A stretch of DNA of 64,000 nucleotides from Yoonia sp. SS1-5 (GCF_038443705.2 NZ_CP151767.2:1178001-1242000); one strand, 5' to 3'. Positions 28,322 to 37,983 are shown, counted from the first letter of the stretch. The notes: a model not told the origin generated them from the sequence alone. Translations and numbers: made by a program.

Positions 28322-28842
28322 CAATCAGCGCTTTCAGGTTGCGGACAGTCTTCGGGAACGGGATTGCCATCAAAGACAACCTCGCCACATTCATTGATCT
28401 GGTGCCAAGCAAAGGCCCGGCCATCGGGATAGACGGCAACCAGCCGGTCAATCCCGTAGACGATGTTTGCGACACCCAGAAACGCAATCGCATCGCCGGT
28501 TTCCAGGTCGGCCCCGATCTGGGCGGCATCAAAGCAGTCAAACCAGCCCGGCGCGTTCAGCGGCTCCGCATCATCGCGGATGATGAAGGTCTCGGTCAGG
28601 GTCGCCTGACTGATCGGCGTGGTAAAGCAGGCCCGATACCGGATCGGGCTGCTATCGGCGTCAATCGCGTCGAAATTGTCAAACAGGATCGGTTCCGGTT
28701 GTTCGGTGACCAGATTTGTCAGCTGCACCTCTGCCGCGTCGGCCTGAACCGGCGTGTAATAGGCATAGACCTGTTGGTAATACAGAAACGCCCCCGCGAT
28801 GAATGCCGCCACAACCAGCCCCACAATTGCAATCCGTGCCAT
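28321..28842 (-). CDS. DUF6446-like membrane-anchored protein between glyQ and glyS
   Basis: A 173-residue protein with one N-terminal membrane helix ([20 protein letters not shown]) and a periplasmic domain with four or more Cys residues (RACFTTP, WFDCFDAAQIGADL, INECGEVVF, PEDCPQP). Proteins at this position are conserved in Rhodobacteraceae and of unknown function; I recall the label DUF6446 but cannot verify it. The ATG at 28842 is fixed by its one-base overlap with the glyQ stop. It is coupled at its 3' end to glyS. The location inside a tRNA-synthetase operon gives no evident functional clue. Confidence 0.8.
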   Translation of the reverse strand: MARIAIVGLVVAAFIAGAFLYYQQVYAYYTPVQADAAEVQLTNLVTEQPEPILFDNFDAIDADSSPIRYRACFTTPISQATLTETFIIRDDAEPLNAPGWFDCFDAAQIGADLETGDAIAFLGVANIVYGIDRLVAVYPDGRAFAWHQINECGEVVFDGNPVPEDCPQPESAD

Positions 28843-29762
28843 CAGGCCGCAGCCCCGCCCGCCTCGGTCTGGACAAACGCGTCGGCACACATCTTTGCCA
28901 GCGCCCGCACCCGCCCGATATAGGCCTGTCGTTCAGTGACCGAGATCACCCCCCGTGCGTCCAGCAGGTTGAACACGTGGCTGGCCTTGATGCATTGATC
29001 GTAGGCCGGGTGCGCCATGATGATTTTCATGTCCTTTTTGGGATCATCAGCGGGCATGTCCAGAATGCGCTGACATTCAGCCTCTGCATCCTTAAAATGC
29101 TGCAACAGCGTCGCTGTGTCAGCCACGTCGAAATTCCATCGCGCATATTCCTGCTCTGTCTGCCGGAAGATGTCCCCATATGTCAGGGCAATCGGTGTCT
29201 GCGGGTCGTTGAATGGCATGTCCATCACGTGGTCGACGCCCAGCACATACATGGCCAGCCGCTCTAACCCGTAGGTCAGTTCGCCCGAGACCGGCTTGCA
29301 ATCATGCCCGCCGACCTGCTGAAAATAGGTAAACTGGCTGACTTCCATCCCGTCACACCAGACCTCCCATCCCAGCCCCCAGGCGCCAAGCGTCGGGCTT
29401 TCCCAGTCATCTTCGACAAAGCGGATATCATGCAGCGACGCGTCAATCCCGATCGCGGCGAGCGAGCCGAGATAGAGCTCCTGCAGGTCCGGCGGCGAGG
29501 GTTTGATGATGACCTGATACTGGTAGTAGTGCTGCAGCCGGTTGGGGTTTTCACCATAGCGCCCATCTGTCGGCCGCCGCGACGGCTGTACATAGGCCGC
29601 CGCCCAGGGTTTGTCGCCCAGCGCGCGCAATGTCGTGGCGGGGTGAAACGTGCCTGCGCCCACCTCCATATCATATGGCTGCAGGATCGCGCAGCCCCGC
29701 GCAGCCCAATATGTCTGCAAGCGCAGGATGATCTCCTGAAAACTGCGTGGTTTTTCCGCCAT
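28842..29762 (-). CDS. glyQ: Glycyl-tRNA synthetase alpha subunit
   Basis: Catalytic alpha chain of glycyl-tRNA synthetase, forming glycyl-adenylate. 306 residues. The start [20 protein letters not shown], the class II region [39 protein letters not shown] and the C-terminal [21 protein letters not shown] are diagnostic. It is the first gene of the glyQ - DUF6446 - glyS operon, with TGATG coupling to the next gene. It is divergent from the pseudo-protease gene, with about 175 bp between starts. Confidence 0.98.
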   Translation of the reverse strand: MAEKPRSFQEIILRLQTYWAARGCAILQPYDMEVGAGTFHPATTLRALGDKPWAAAYVQPSRRPTDGRYGENPNRLQHYYQYQVIIKPSPPDLQELYLGSLAAIGIDASLHDIRFVEDDWESPTLGAWGLGWEVWCDGMEVSQFTYFQQVGGHDCKPVSGELTYGLERLAMYVLGVDHVMDMPFNDPQTPIALTYGDIFRQTEQEYARWNFDVADTATLLQHFKDAEAECQRILDMPADDPKKDMKIIMAHPAYDQCIKASHVFNLLDARGVISVTERQAYIGRVRALAKMCADAFVQTEAGGAAA

Positions 29763-29937
29763 CTTAAGCCTCTTATGCGTTTGGTGGTTGCATAGGCCGC
29801 CGCGCGCTGGGGGTCAATTGGACAACGGGTTGCGGGCAATCGACAGTTTTGCAAAAAATCACGCGGGAGTTGCTTTGCATCTTGTGATGCTGGCAGCCCG
29901 TCGGCTAGCCAGCAGAAAACATGTGACCGGGGCCCTT

Positions 29938-31656
29938 ATGATCAGACGACTGATAGTCATTCTTTTGACCTGCCTGCTGGCGGGCAAGGCCCTCGCGCAG
30001 GACAATTTCTGGGTTCAAATCGAGGCCCGTCAGACGTTGAGCAGCGCACAGGAACGGGCCAGCGCATATGCGCGCAGGCTTGAGAACGTGAATGGCTTTT
30101 ATCTTGGCGATGGCTTTTACGGTATCGTCATCGGCCCCTTCACCGAAGCGGCGGCCACGGTCGCCCTGCGCAATCTGCTGGCCCAACGCGCCATTCCGCC
30201 GGACAGCTTTGTCAAAAACGGGCAGTTCTTCAAACAGCAATATTGGCCAATCGGCGGCGGCAACGCTCAGGCGATCCGCCCCCCGCAGGATCCGGTGCCT
30301 GCCTTGCCGGTTGATCCCGTGGCCGCACCCGATGAAACAGTTGCAGAGGCCCGCACCTCCGAAGCCACCCTGACCCGTCCAGAGCGGGAGGCGCTTCAGG
30401 TCGCCCTGAAATGGGCCGGTTTCTATGATGCGGCGATTGATGGATCATTCGGGCGCGGTACAAGACGTGCGATGGAGGCCTGGCAATTTGCAAACGCCCA
30501 AGAGGCCACCGGCATCCTGACGACCCGCCAGCGGGCCATATTGATGGATCAGTATAACAGCGTTCTGGATGGCATGAATATGCGGCTGGTCCGCGATGAT
30601 GCATCCGGCATCCAGATGATCATTCCCACCGATGTGGTTGCGTTTGACGAATATCAGCCACCGTTCGTCAAATTCGGCCCCAGCGGCGACATCCCCCAGG
30701 CGCAGGTTCTGTTTATCAGCCAGGCGGGTGACGAAGGCAAAATGGTCGGCCTTTATGAAGTGTTCCAGATCCTTGATATCGTCCCCCCCGAAGGTCCGCG
30801 TAGCCGAAATCGCAACAGCTTTGTGATTGAAGGGATCGGTGATGGCATTCATTCCTACACCACCGCGACGTTGCGCGATGGTGCGATCAAGGGATTTACG
30901 CTGGTCTGGCCAGAAGGCGACGAAGGGCGCAGATCCCGCATTTTGGAAGAAATGCAGGCCAGTTTTGAGGTTCTGGACGGCACATTGGACCCGGCCATCG
31001 TTCCCCCGGGCGAGGATCAGGCGATTGATCTGGTGTCCGGCCTTGCGGTCAGGCAGCCGGAATTTTCGCAATCGGGCTTTTACGTCGCATCTGACGGCAC
31101 TGTCGTGACCACTGCCAAGGCCGTCGCCGAATGCACCCGCATCACCTATGACCGCGACAACGAGGCAGCGCTACTGTTTGCCGATCCCGCGCTGGATATC
31201 GCGATCCTGCGCCCTGTCGATCCGATTGCCCCGATCAGCGTCGCGCAGTTCGATGTGAATGTGCCCCGCCTGCAAGACCGGGTCGCCGTGGCGGGTTATC
31301 CCTATAATGGCGCATTGGGCGCCCCGACCCTGACCTTTGGTCAGGTCGAGGATATCCGCAGCCTGACGGGCGATAACCGCTTCAAGCGCTTGTCCATTCT
31401 GCCCCAACCCGGTGATGTCGGCGGGCCCGTCTTTGACGATGCCGGTGCCGTTCTGGGCATGTTGGCGCCACGGGTGGATGGCGACGCGCAAGTGCTTCCG
31501 GCGGATGTGAATTTCTCGCTGGACGCGCAGCAGATCGTTGATGTCCTGGCAGCCCAAGGTGTCACCGCCGAGGTGACCGAGACCGGCAGCCCGATTTCGC
31601 CCGTTGCACTGACCCGCAAGGCCGCCGATATCACTGTTCTGGTCAGCTGCTGGTAA
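29938..31656 (+). CDS. Periplasmic peptidoglycan-binding protein with a trypsin-like fold lacking the triad (pseudo-protease)
   Basis: A 572-residue protein. Signal peptide at 1-20 (RLIVILLTCLLAGKALAQ). Residues about 22-105 look like a SPOR-type module (FWVQIEARQTLSSAQERAS, FYGIVIGPFTE). A peptidoglycan-binding helix bundle is at about 145-200 (EALQVALKWAGFYDAAIDG, FGRGTRRAMEAWQ). The C-terminal third matches trypsin-like proteases, but the His position reads TTAKAV (Lys394) and the Ser position reads GDVGGPV (Val494); only Asp420 (ALDIAIL) is kept. It should be proteolytically inactive. ATG 29938 fits the signal peptide. The 3' end overlaps the convergent gene by 14 nt. Confidence 0.82.
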   Translation: MIRRLIVILLTCLLAGKALAQDNFWVQIEARQTLSSAQERASAYARRLENVNGFYLGDGFYGIVIGPFTEAAATVALRNLLAQRAIPPDSFVKNGQFFKQQYWPIGGGNAQAIRPPQDPVPALPVDPVAAPDETVAEARTSEATLTRPEREALQVALKWAGFYDAAIDGSFGRGTRRAMEAWQFANAQEATGILTTRQRAILMDQYNSVLDGMNMRLVRDDASGIQMIIPTDVVAFDEYQPPFVKFGPSGDIPQAQVLFISQAGDEGKMVGLYEVFQILDIVPPEGPRSRNRNSFVIEGIGDGIHSYTTATLRDGAIKGFTLVWPEGDEGRRSRILEEMQASFEVLDGTLDPAIVPPGEDQAIDLVSGLAVRQPEFSQSGFYVASDGTVVTTAKAVAECTRITYDRDNEAALLFADPALDIAILRPVDPIAPISVAQFDVNVPRLQDRVAVAGYPYNGALGAPTLTFGQVEDIRSLTGDNRFKRLSILPQPGDVGGPVFDDAGAVLGMLAPRVDGDAQVLPADVNFSLDAQQIVDVLAAQGVTAEVTETGSPISPVALTRKAADITVLVSCW

Positions 31657-33235
31657 ACGCGATATCGGATTTCACATGGATGATGGTCGGCCTGTTGGCC
31701 GCCAGCGCATCCTTGATCGCGTTTTGAAATGCGACCAGATCGCGCGGCGCGGTGGCCGCGGCCCCATATGCCTCTGCCAGCTTGCAAAAATCCGGATTGC
31801 GTTGGACGACCGCATTCGGCGCAATCTGGGCGCGCACCATGCTGTCCTCAATCTCGCCCAGCTTGCCATTGTCCCAGATGATAATGGGCAAGCTTAGCCC
31901 CAGCTCTACCGCCACAGCCAGTTCCTGCACCGTATATTGAAACCCATAGTCGCCCAGAATCGCGATCACAGGCGCGTCACCGACCCCGACCTTGCCGCCA
32001 ATTGCTGCAGGCAGCGCATAGCCCAACGTGCCGAAGCCATAAGGATGATGCCAATGGCCGGGGCGATCCATCGGGTAGACCTCTTTCGCCGCATAGGCGA
32101 ATTGGGTCATGTCGGAATAGATCATCGTCTCGGCAGGCAGCGCATTTTTCAAAGCATCGGCAACAGGAAGGATACCGGGGCGCTCGGCGTCGATTTCAGC
32201 ACGCCATTTTGCGCGCTGGCTGGCAACCTCTGTGGCCGTCCAGGTGGTTTCGCCACCCTCGATCTGGGTCAGACATTCGGTCAAATGCGCCGATGCGTCT
32301 GCAAGGATGCGGATATCCGCATCGTGACGGTCTGTCAGGCATTCCGGGTCAATGTCGATCCGCACCAATGGGGCGGTGTGACCAAGATGTTCACGCCAAA
32401 GATCCACTTCTGACAGGCGCGTCCCGACCGCCACAACCAGATCGGCAGAGCCGATTACATCCGCACTTCCCGGGCGGGCGAGCGTTGCGCCAAAATGCAA
32501 CGGGCTCTCATCCGGAATAATACCGCGCCCTGCATATGTCGTGAACGACGCCGCATTCAGGCGCAGAAAATGCGGGAGCCATTGGTCAACACCGTGCCGC
32601 GCCCCGCCGCCAAAAATGAACAAGGGTCGCCGCGAGGCCTTGATCCGATCAATCAGGGCAATCCGCTGCAGCGACGCGGCCTCCATGCGGTGGGGCCATT
32701 CATCCGCGCGGGCTGGCACAGCAGGGGCCTGCGCCTCCAGTTGCGCGATTGGCACTTGAATATGTTTCGGCAGCGGAACGCCTGTTTGCATTTCCGTCAA
32801 CGCCCGATCAATCAGCCCATAGGCGGCCGCCGGTGTTTGCGCCGTCTCGGACCAGTCACAGACGGTCGTTGCCGCCCCCTCCTGATCCTTCATCTGATGC
32901 AACTGACCGCGTGTCGCTGCGGTCTCATCCAAGCAAGAAGATATCACCAGCATCGGCACACTGTCCGAATAGGCCTGCCCCATCGGTGTCATGATATTGC
33001 ACAGCCCCGGCCCGGTGATCACATAAGCCACCCCCGGCTTACCCGTCGCACGGGCATAACCGTCGGCCATGAACCCCGCGCCCTGTTCGTGCCGTGCCAG
33101 CACATGGCGCAACCCGGCCTCTTCGATTCCGCGATACATCTCTTGGTTATGCACGCCGGGAATGCCAAAAATAACATCAACCCCGCGATCTTTCAGCATA
33201 TGCGAGATTTGCGCACCCAAAGGCCGTGTCGTCAT
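31643..33235 (-). CDS. Thiamine-diphosphate decarboxylase (5-guanidino-2-oxopentanoate decarboxylase-like)
   Basis: A 530-residue member of the acetolactate synthase/benzoylformate decarboxylase family with three domains. The PYR-domain Glu is in LARHEQGAGFMADGYARATG. The cofactor domain shows ILGDYGFQYTVQEL and the metal/TPP stretch ending NGKLGEIEDSM. Closely similar sequences in alphaproteobacteria are usually labelled 5-guanidino-2-oxopentanoate decarboxylase (arginine transaminase route), which I adopt with caution. Here the usual GDG of the TPP motif reads GDY, an oddity. The ATG is coupled to the trkH stop (TGATG). Confidence 0.8.
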   Translation of the reverse strand: MTTRPLGAQISHMLKDRGVDVIFGIPGVHNQEMYRGIEEAGLRHVLARHEQGAGFMADGYARATGKPGVAYVITGPGLCNIMTPMGQAYSDSVPMLVISSCLDETAATRGQLHQMKDQEGAATTVCDWSETAQTPAAAYGLIDRALTEMQTGVPLPKHIQVPIAQLEAQAPAVPARADEWPHRMEAASLQRIALIDRIKASRRPLFIFGGGARHGVDQWLPHFLRLNAASFTTYAGRGIIPDESPLHFGATLARPGSADVIGSADLVVAVGTRLSEVDLWREHLGHTAPLVRIDIDPECLTDRHDADIRILADASAHLTECLTQIEGGETTWTATEVASQRAKWRAEIDAERPGILPVADALKNALPAETMIYSDMTQFAYAAKEVYPMDRPGHWHHPYGFGTLGYALPAAIGGKVGVGDAPVIAILGDYGFQYTVQELAVAVELGLSLPIIIWDNGKLGEIEDSMVRAQIAPNAVVQRNPDFCKLAEAYGAAATAPRDLVAFQNAIKDALAANRPTIIHVKSDIAFTSS

Positions 33236-34683
33236 CAGGTTCTCCAGAATTTGACGGATAGAATGGTGATCACAACCATGATCTCAAGCCGCCCCACCAG
33301 CATTGCCAGCGCCAAAATCCATTTGGCCGTATCGTTGATATTGGCATAGTTGCCTGCTGGGCCGATCTCCAGCCCCAGTCCCGGCCCGATATTGGCCAAT
33401 GCCGATGCAGCCCCCGAAATCGAGGTGATGAAATCGAGCCCGGTCAGACTTAACAGCACCGCCACGCCGCCCAATGAGAGCACGAAGGCCACAAAGAAGG
33501 CCACAACCGAGTTCAGAACATCGTCACCAATCGGCCGCCCCTCGTAGCGGGGGGTGAACAGGCCATGGGGCGAATGGATCTGGCGGATCTGGCTTTTGAT
33601 CGAGGCAAACAGCAACTGATAGCGGAAAATCTTGACCGAACAGGCCGTTGACCCCGCGCAGCCACCGACCAGCCCGATAAAAAAGAACATCACAACAGGG
33701 AATGTACCCCAGGCCATATAATCGGCGTTGGCATATCCTGTGCCGGTGATGATTGACGTGACGTTGAACAATGTCCGCCGAAAGGCCTGTTCGGTAACTG
33801 CGCCGTCCCGTCCCCACAGCCATGATGCAATCAACAGAACGCAAAAACCGATCACGAGGAAAAAGACCCTGATCTGGCTGTCGCGCAAGAGCGGTTGCGC
33901 GGTGCCTGCCAAAAACTGGACGTAGCGCACAAATGGCAAAGCCGCGAGGATCATGAAAACCACGGCAGCGTAATGCACCCCCGGTCCGAACGCCCCAAAA
34001 GAGCTGTCGTAATTTGCCATGCCGCCAGTTGATACGGTGGTCATCGCATGGGTGATGGCATCAAAGGAGGACATCCCCAACGCCGAATAGGACAGCATGC
34101 AGGCGATGGTCAGACTGACATAGATCACCGAGATATTGCTGGCGATCTCACCCGCGCGCGGCAGAATTTTTCCCATTGTATCAAAGGCTTCTGACCTAAA
34201 AATCTGCATCCCCCCAACCCGCAATTCGGGTAGGAACACCATTGCGACAACGATAATGCCGACCCCGCCCAGCCATTGCAGGATCCCGCGCCACAGCTTC
34301 AGACCGTCGGGCAGCGCCTCCAGCCCGCTGATGGCCGTCGCACCGGTTGTGGTCAGGCCCGACATCGCCTCGAAAAAGGCATCCGTCAGCGTCGATTCCG
34401 TGGCGCCCAACACAAACGGGATCGCCCCGAAGAAAGGCAGCATAAGCCACACCAGCGAGGTCAGCAGGAATGTCTGTCGCAGTGACAGACCCGCAGATAC
34501 CCCATTGGCGCAGGCAATCGCCATCAAGCCACCGATCAGGATCGTAATCACGGCGCTTTCAAAAAAGACGAACCAATGCCCGTTCTCTGCCATCAGGTCA
34601 GCAACCATCGGGGCAAACATGGTAATCCCAAGCGCCGCCACAAGCAGACCAATGACATATCCCACAGGGCGCAAATCAAGCAT
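33235..34683 (-). CDS. trkH: TrkH family potassium uptake protein
   Basis: Membrane channel subunit of the Trk/Ktr K+ uptake system. 482 residues with four M1-P-M2 units. Filter-type glycines are visible in SGLTTTGATA, TTVSTGGMANYD, SIITGTGYANAD and ALANIGPGLG. GGCAGSTACSVKIFR corresponds to the conserved GGMSGSTAGGIK-type loop. The cytosolic TrkA partner is not in the window. Unexpectedly, its stop overlaps the start of a thiamine-dependent decarboxylase gene. ATG 34683 is the first codon of an MLDLRPVGYVIG-type N-terminus. Confidence 0.95.
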   Translation of the reverse strand: MLDLRPVGYVIGLLVAALGITMFAPMVADLMAENGHWFVFFESAVITILIGGLMAIACANGVSAGLSLRQTFLLTSLVWLMLPFFGAIPFVLGATESTLTDAFFEAMSGLTTTGATAISGLEALPDGLKLWRGILQWLGGVGIIVVAMVFLPELRVGGMQIFRSEAFDTMGKILPRAGEIASNISVIYVSLTIACMLSYSALGMSSFDAITHAMTTVSTGGMANYDSSFGAFGPGVHYAAVVFMILAALPFVRYVQFLAGTAQPLLRDSQIRVFFLVIGFCVLLIASWLWGRDGAVTEQAFRRTLFNVTSIITGTGYANADYMAWGTFPVVMFFFIGLVGGCAGSTACSVKIFRYQLLFASIKSQIRQIHSPHGLFTPRYEGRPIGDDVLNSVVAFFVAFVLSLGGVAVLLSLTGLDFITSISGAASALANIGPGLGLEIGPAGNYANINDTAKWILALAMLVGRLEIMVVITILSVKFWRT

Positions 34684-34839
34684 GGCGCAGGGTTGGCTTG
34701 CCTGTCGGGTCGTGTCAAGAACCGGTGCAACTGCAGTGATGTCCGTTTGTGTCCGAATAGGCCCTTATTGGGGCGCTTTACTTGGTGGCAAGGAATGTTT
34801 CCAATGGACGGGCACCACCGTCACCGGAGCTTGAGCCTG

Positions 34840-35877
34840 ATGCCCCACCCCTACCAATCCATGCCACCCCGCGCCTTTTGGCGCAGCGGGACACGGCCCG
34901 ATGATAGCGGGCTGCTGACAGGTCTCTATCAACCCCGGTTTACGATCACGCCCGAGACGGCCATTGCCACCGCAGGCAGTTGCTTTGCCCAGCATATCGG
35001 TCGCGCCCTGCGTGCCGCCGACTGCAACCTGCTTGATATAGAACCACCCATCCGCCGCATGCCCGCCGAGATTGCGCGCCAGTTCGGCTACGAGATGTTC
35101 AGCGCCCGTTACGGCAACATCTACACACCCCGCCAATTGCGCGAACTGCTGCAGGACGTGCAAAACGGGGCGGTTGATCCGGGCCTCGTATGGCAAAAGG
35201 ATGGGCGATTTTTTGATGCATTGCGTCCGGGCGTCGAACCGATCGGGCTGGAAACGGCCGACGATGTGCTTGTACACCGCCACTACCATCTTGAAAGAGT
35301 GGGCCAGATGCTGCGGCAGGCCGACCTGTTCATCTTTACCCTTGGCCTGGCCGAGGCATGGGTTGATCAAGCAACAGGCCGCACCCTGCCCGTCTGTCCT
35401 GGCGTGATTGCGGGAACGTTTGACGACACACAGCACCGGCTGCATTGCTTTAAACATGCCGAGGTTCTGGCGGATCTCACGGCGATCCGGGACCTTTTGC
35501 ACCACTTCCAGCCAACCATGAAAATCCTGCTGACCTTGTCACCCGTGCCGCTGACCGCGACCGCCCGCGCCGCACATGTTTTGACGGCCACCAGCGCCGC
35601 CAAGTCCACATTGCGCGCGGCTGTTGATGAAAACGTGCAGGAACACGCGGACGCGGACTATTTTCCAGCCTATGAAATCGTCACATCCAGCAGTTGCGGC
35701 GGCCCTTGGTTCGGCGCCACCGGGCGTCATGTGCGCCCCGAGGGGGTCGAACATGTGATGCGATATTTTTTCACCGCCCATGGCCTTCCCAACCTCAGCG
35801 CGCCTCAAACCGATGCCGATACGGACGAAGATGACCTGGCCTGCGAAGACATCCTGCTGCAGGCCTTCGCCCCGTGA
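34840..35877 (+). CDS. GSCFA domain protein (SGNH-like)
   Basis: A 345-residue protein beginning PYQSMPPRAFWR and carrying the name-giving motif AGSCFAQHIGRAL (GSCFA at about 46-50), followed by FSARYGNIYTPRQLRELL, FTLGLAEAWVD and LLTLSPVPLTAT. The C-terminal RHVRPEGVEHVMRYF has the His expected of block V in SGNH hydrolases/acyltransferases. The family has no firmly established activity. Alternative in-frame ATGs lie at 34804 and 34795; 34804 has AAGGA nearby, so the start is uncertain. It overlaps the next gene (GTGA), making a two-gene cassette divergent from trkH. Confidence 0.85.
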   Translation: MPHPYQSMPPRAFWRSGTRPDDSGLLTGLYQPRFTITPETAIATAGSCFAQHIGRALRAADCNLLDIEPPIRRMPAEIARQFGYEMFSARYGNIYTPRQLRELLQDVQNGAVDPGLVWQKDGRFFDALRPGVEPIGLETADDVLVHRHYHLERVGQMLRQADLFIFTLGLAEAWVDQATGRTLPVCPGVIAGTFDDTQHRLHCFKHAEVLADLTAIRDLLHHFQPTMKILLTLSPVPLTATARAAHVLTATSAAKSTLRAAVDENVQEHADADYFPAYEIVTSSSCGGPWFGATGRHVRPEGVEHVMRYFFTAHGLPNLSAPQTDADTDEDDLACEDILLQAFAP

Positions 35878-36683
35878 CACGTCTCTGTATCTTTGGCACC
35901 TCGCATATCGCGGCCCCCCGTCTGGCGTATCAGTCGGAACCCGGACGCTGGCCTGATCTGGATGTGACCTTTGTCGGGGCGACCGGGCAGCATTTGCTGG
36001 CGCATCGGATTGTGGATGGGGTCATGCATCCGGCGACGTCCAAGCTGGCTGGCTATTTTCAGATGACCGCGGGAGCCGATACGCTTGACCTGCACAGCTT
36101 TGACGCCTTTGCATTGATCGGCTGCCATATCGGCCCCCATATGATCGGGCATATCTATGGACAGGCCCGCTGGTGCGCGCTGCGGTCGGTCAAGCGCAAG
36201 AAACCCGGACCCGATGCCGGATACGCGCTGATCTCCGAGGCGATGCTGGATGCGCTGCTGCAATATCGCGTGGCAAATGCTGTCGGGGGCGAATTGGCCC
36301 GTGCCCTGCGGGCGGTCAGTGATAAGCCAATCATGCTCTCCAGCGCGCCGCGCCCCAGCAGCGAATTGATGGAAATGCGCCGTCACAAGTTGATCGCGCA
36401 GAAATGGGCTATTCGAAAGGCGGACGCACAGCACCTGTCGCGCCGGTTCGAGACATTGACCAGATCATATTTTGCTGAACACGACGTGGCCTATCTGCCC
36501 CAGCCAAGCCAAACAATCGAACGACATCTGCTGACCCGCGAGGCATATGTGTTGGGTGCAATCAGGCTGACCGCCGACGGGAAGACACCGCAGCCCGATG
36601 GCGATATCATGCATGGTAACCGGCTTTATGGCGAGGCTGTGCTGGACCAGATCAGCGCGGCCCTAGCCCACGTGGAAGAGTGA
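35874..36683 (+). CDS. SGNH-like protein coupled to the GSCFA gene
   Basis: A 269-residue protein starting at GTG 35874, whose last two bases begin the TGA of the GSCFA gene. The N-terminus LCIFGTSHIAAPRLA resembles SGNH block I (GDS-type, here GTS). The C-terminal DGDIMHGNRLYGEAVLDQI supplies an Asp-x-x-His pair as in block V. In between, ALIGCHIGPHM could be a block III equivalent. It may be a carbohydrate esterase or acyltransferase acting with the GSCFA protein, possibly on surface glycans. That is inference; there is no signal peptide. Its 3' end overlaps folE2 by 21 nt. Confidence 0.68.
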   Translation: MTRLCIFGTSHIAAPRLAYQSEPGRWPDLDVTFVGATGQHLLAHRIVDGVMHPATSKLAGYFQMTAGADTLDLHSFDAFALIGCHIGPHMIGHIYGQARWCALRSVKRKKPGPDAGYALISEAMLDALLQYRVANAVGGELARALRAVSDKPIMLSSAPRPSSELMEMRRHKLIAQKWAIRKADAQHLSRRFETLTRSYFAEHDVAYLPQPSQTIERHLLTREAYVLGAIRLTADGKTPQPDGDIMHGNRLYGEAVLDQISAALAHVEE

Positions 36684-37766
36684 CGCAAACAGACGCGGGT
36701 CCATGCTTTCGGATGCGAATGTGTCACCTTCGGTCAGGACGGAAACGGCGTCATGGCTGTGCAGGCTTTCCTGATGGCTTGCAATAACCCGGAAATCAGA
36801 GACGCGCGGATCAAGCTGCAATTGTTCGGTGAACAGACGCGCAGCATCTTCCACAAAGATCGGGTTGGCTGCGTTAAGCTCGGCAAATGCCTGCTCGTCC
36901 TCGCGTTTGACCATCACTTGCGTTTCGGTTGGCACTGCGGATCTTGCCCGGTCAATCAGGTCCTCGAACCACATCAGACCTGCGTTATCATCCAGCACTA
37001 CCGATATCCGCGCAACCGATCGCTGCGAATGCGGCGTTGCCAGCTGGCCGCGGAACTGGCGGGCATGTTCAGACAATTCAAGCGAGCATGGGCAGGTCGA
37101 GGAATAGACATAATCCAGATGCACGATTTTCTTGCGCACGCCTGCGCTTTCAACCAGTTCCAGTGCGATGTCGTAATATTGATAGCCCGACAACCCCGAC
37201 CGCAGGCTGTCCACCTTCATCGGGAAACTGAACCGCATCTGGATGCGCGCATCAAAGCTTTCCAGATCGGTCTTGTACGCGTCGAGCGCCTGCGCGATCA
37301 CTTCAAAGCTGAATGTCTCTTCGGCATGCTTGTAAAATGTCCGCATGATGCGGGACATGTTGATGCCCTTCTTTTCCGCCTCAAGCGATACGGTGCCGGT
37401 CACGGATGTCTCCAGCGTCAGATCGCCGTTGTCACGGGTGTGAAAGCGGATCGGCAGGCGGAAATTCGAGATACCCACATGCTGGATTTGCTGTTTCGCG
37501 CCCTTGATCAGGCTGGACGGTCCATTTTGAAGGTCAGGCATCGACGCGCGATAGGCCTCATCCACCTCGAACGCATCCGGGTAGGCACGCGCCAGCGCAG
37601 GGTAATTGGACACCTCTTGTCCGGGGATCAGACGCGACACCAGCGGATCAAGCGTCGCAACCTCTTCGGGGCTGACATCGTCCGCCCAGCGCCGCAGCAG
37701 GGCGAGCGCCGCCTCAGCCTCTTGCCGGGTAGGCTCGCGGTCCATATCGGGTGAGTGAATATTCAT
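36663..37766 (-). CDS. folE2: GTP cyclohydrolase I, type IB (FolE2)
   Basis: Converts GTP to dihydroneopterin triphosphate, the first step of folate (and, elsewhere, queuosine) synthesis. 367 residues. The FolE2 signature includes LPIRFHTRDNGDLTLETSV, the metal/catalytic Cys in SSTCPCSLELSEHARQF and the following TPHSQRS. ATG 37766 has AGAGGGG upstream; the longer frame before it is unsupported. No type IA FolE is in the window. FolE2 is metal-flexible and in other bacteria often replaces FolE under zinc limitation. I found no convincing Zur box. The 3' end overlaps the convergent SGNH-like gene. Confidence 0.95.
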   Translation of the reverse strand: MNIHSPDMDREPTRQEAEAALALLRRWADDVSPEEVATLDPLVSRLIPGQEVSNYPALARAYPDAFEVDEAYRASMPDLQNGPSSLIKGAKQQIQHVGISNFRLPIRFHTRDNGDLTLETSVTGTVSLEAEKKGINMSRIMRTFYKHAEETFSFEVIAQALDAYKTDLESFDARIQMRFSFPMKVDSLRSGLSGYQYYDIALELVESAGVRKKIVHLDYVYSSTCPCSLELSEHARQFRGQLATPHSQRSVARISVVLDDNAGLMWFEDLIDRARSAVPTETQVMVKREDEQAFAELNAANPIFVEDAARLFTEQLQLDPRVSDFRVIASHQESLHSHDAVSVLTEGDTFASESMDPRLFASLFHVG

Positions 37767-37955
37767 GTCGGTGCGCCCCTCTGGTGCCTCAGAACTCCCA
37801 AGATGGGGCGCGCCCGCGGTTTTTCCAACAATATCTTGGTAAACACGCAACAAATTGCCGGGAGGTTTTGTCATAAAGAGTGTATCCGCATGGTCTAACT
37901 TTCTGAATGATAAAACATTTTCTGGCTTTCGCCAAACCGGGTGATCTAGCCGATC

Positions 37956-37975
37956 CGCGCGCCACAGGGCGCGCG
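37956..37975 (-). terminator. GC hairpin after metZ
   Basis: Perfect 8-bp arms CGCGCGCC and GGCGCGCG around the 4-nt loop ACAG, 8 nt beyond the metZ stop. There is no T-run, so intrinsic termination is uncertain; it may stabilise the 3' end. Confidence 0.45.
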
Positions 37976-37983
37976 ACAATTCG

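Noticed and set aside
37767..37983. Zur box upstream of folE2
   Set aside because: No GTTATNNTATAAC-like palindrome could be found in the 217-bp gap.
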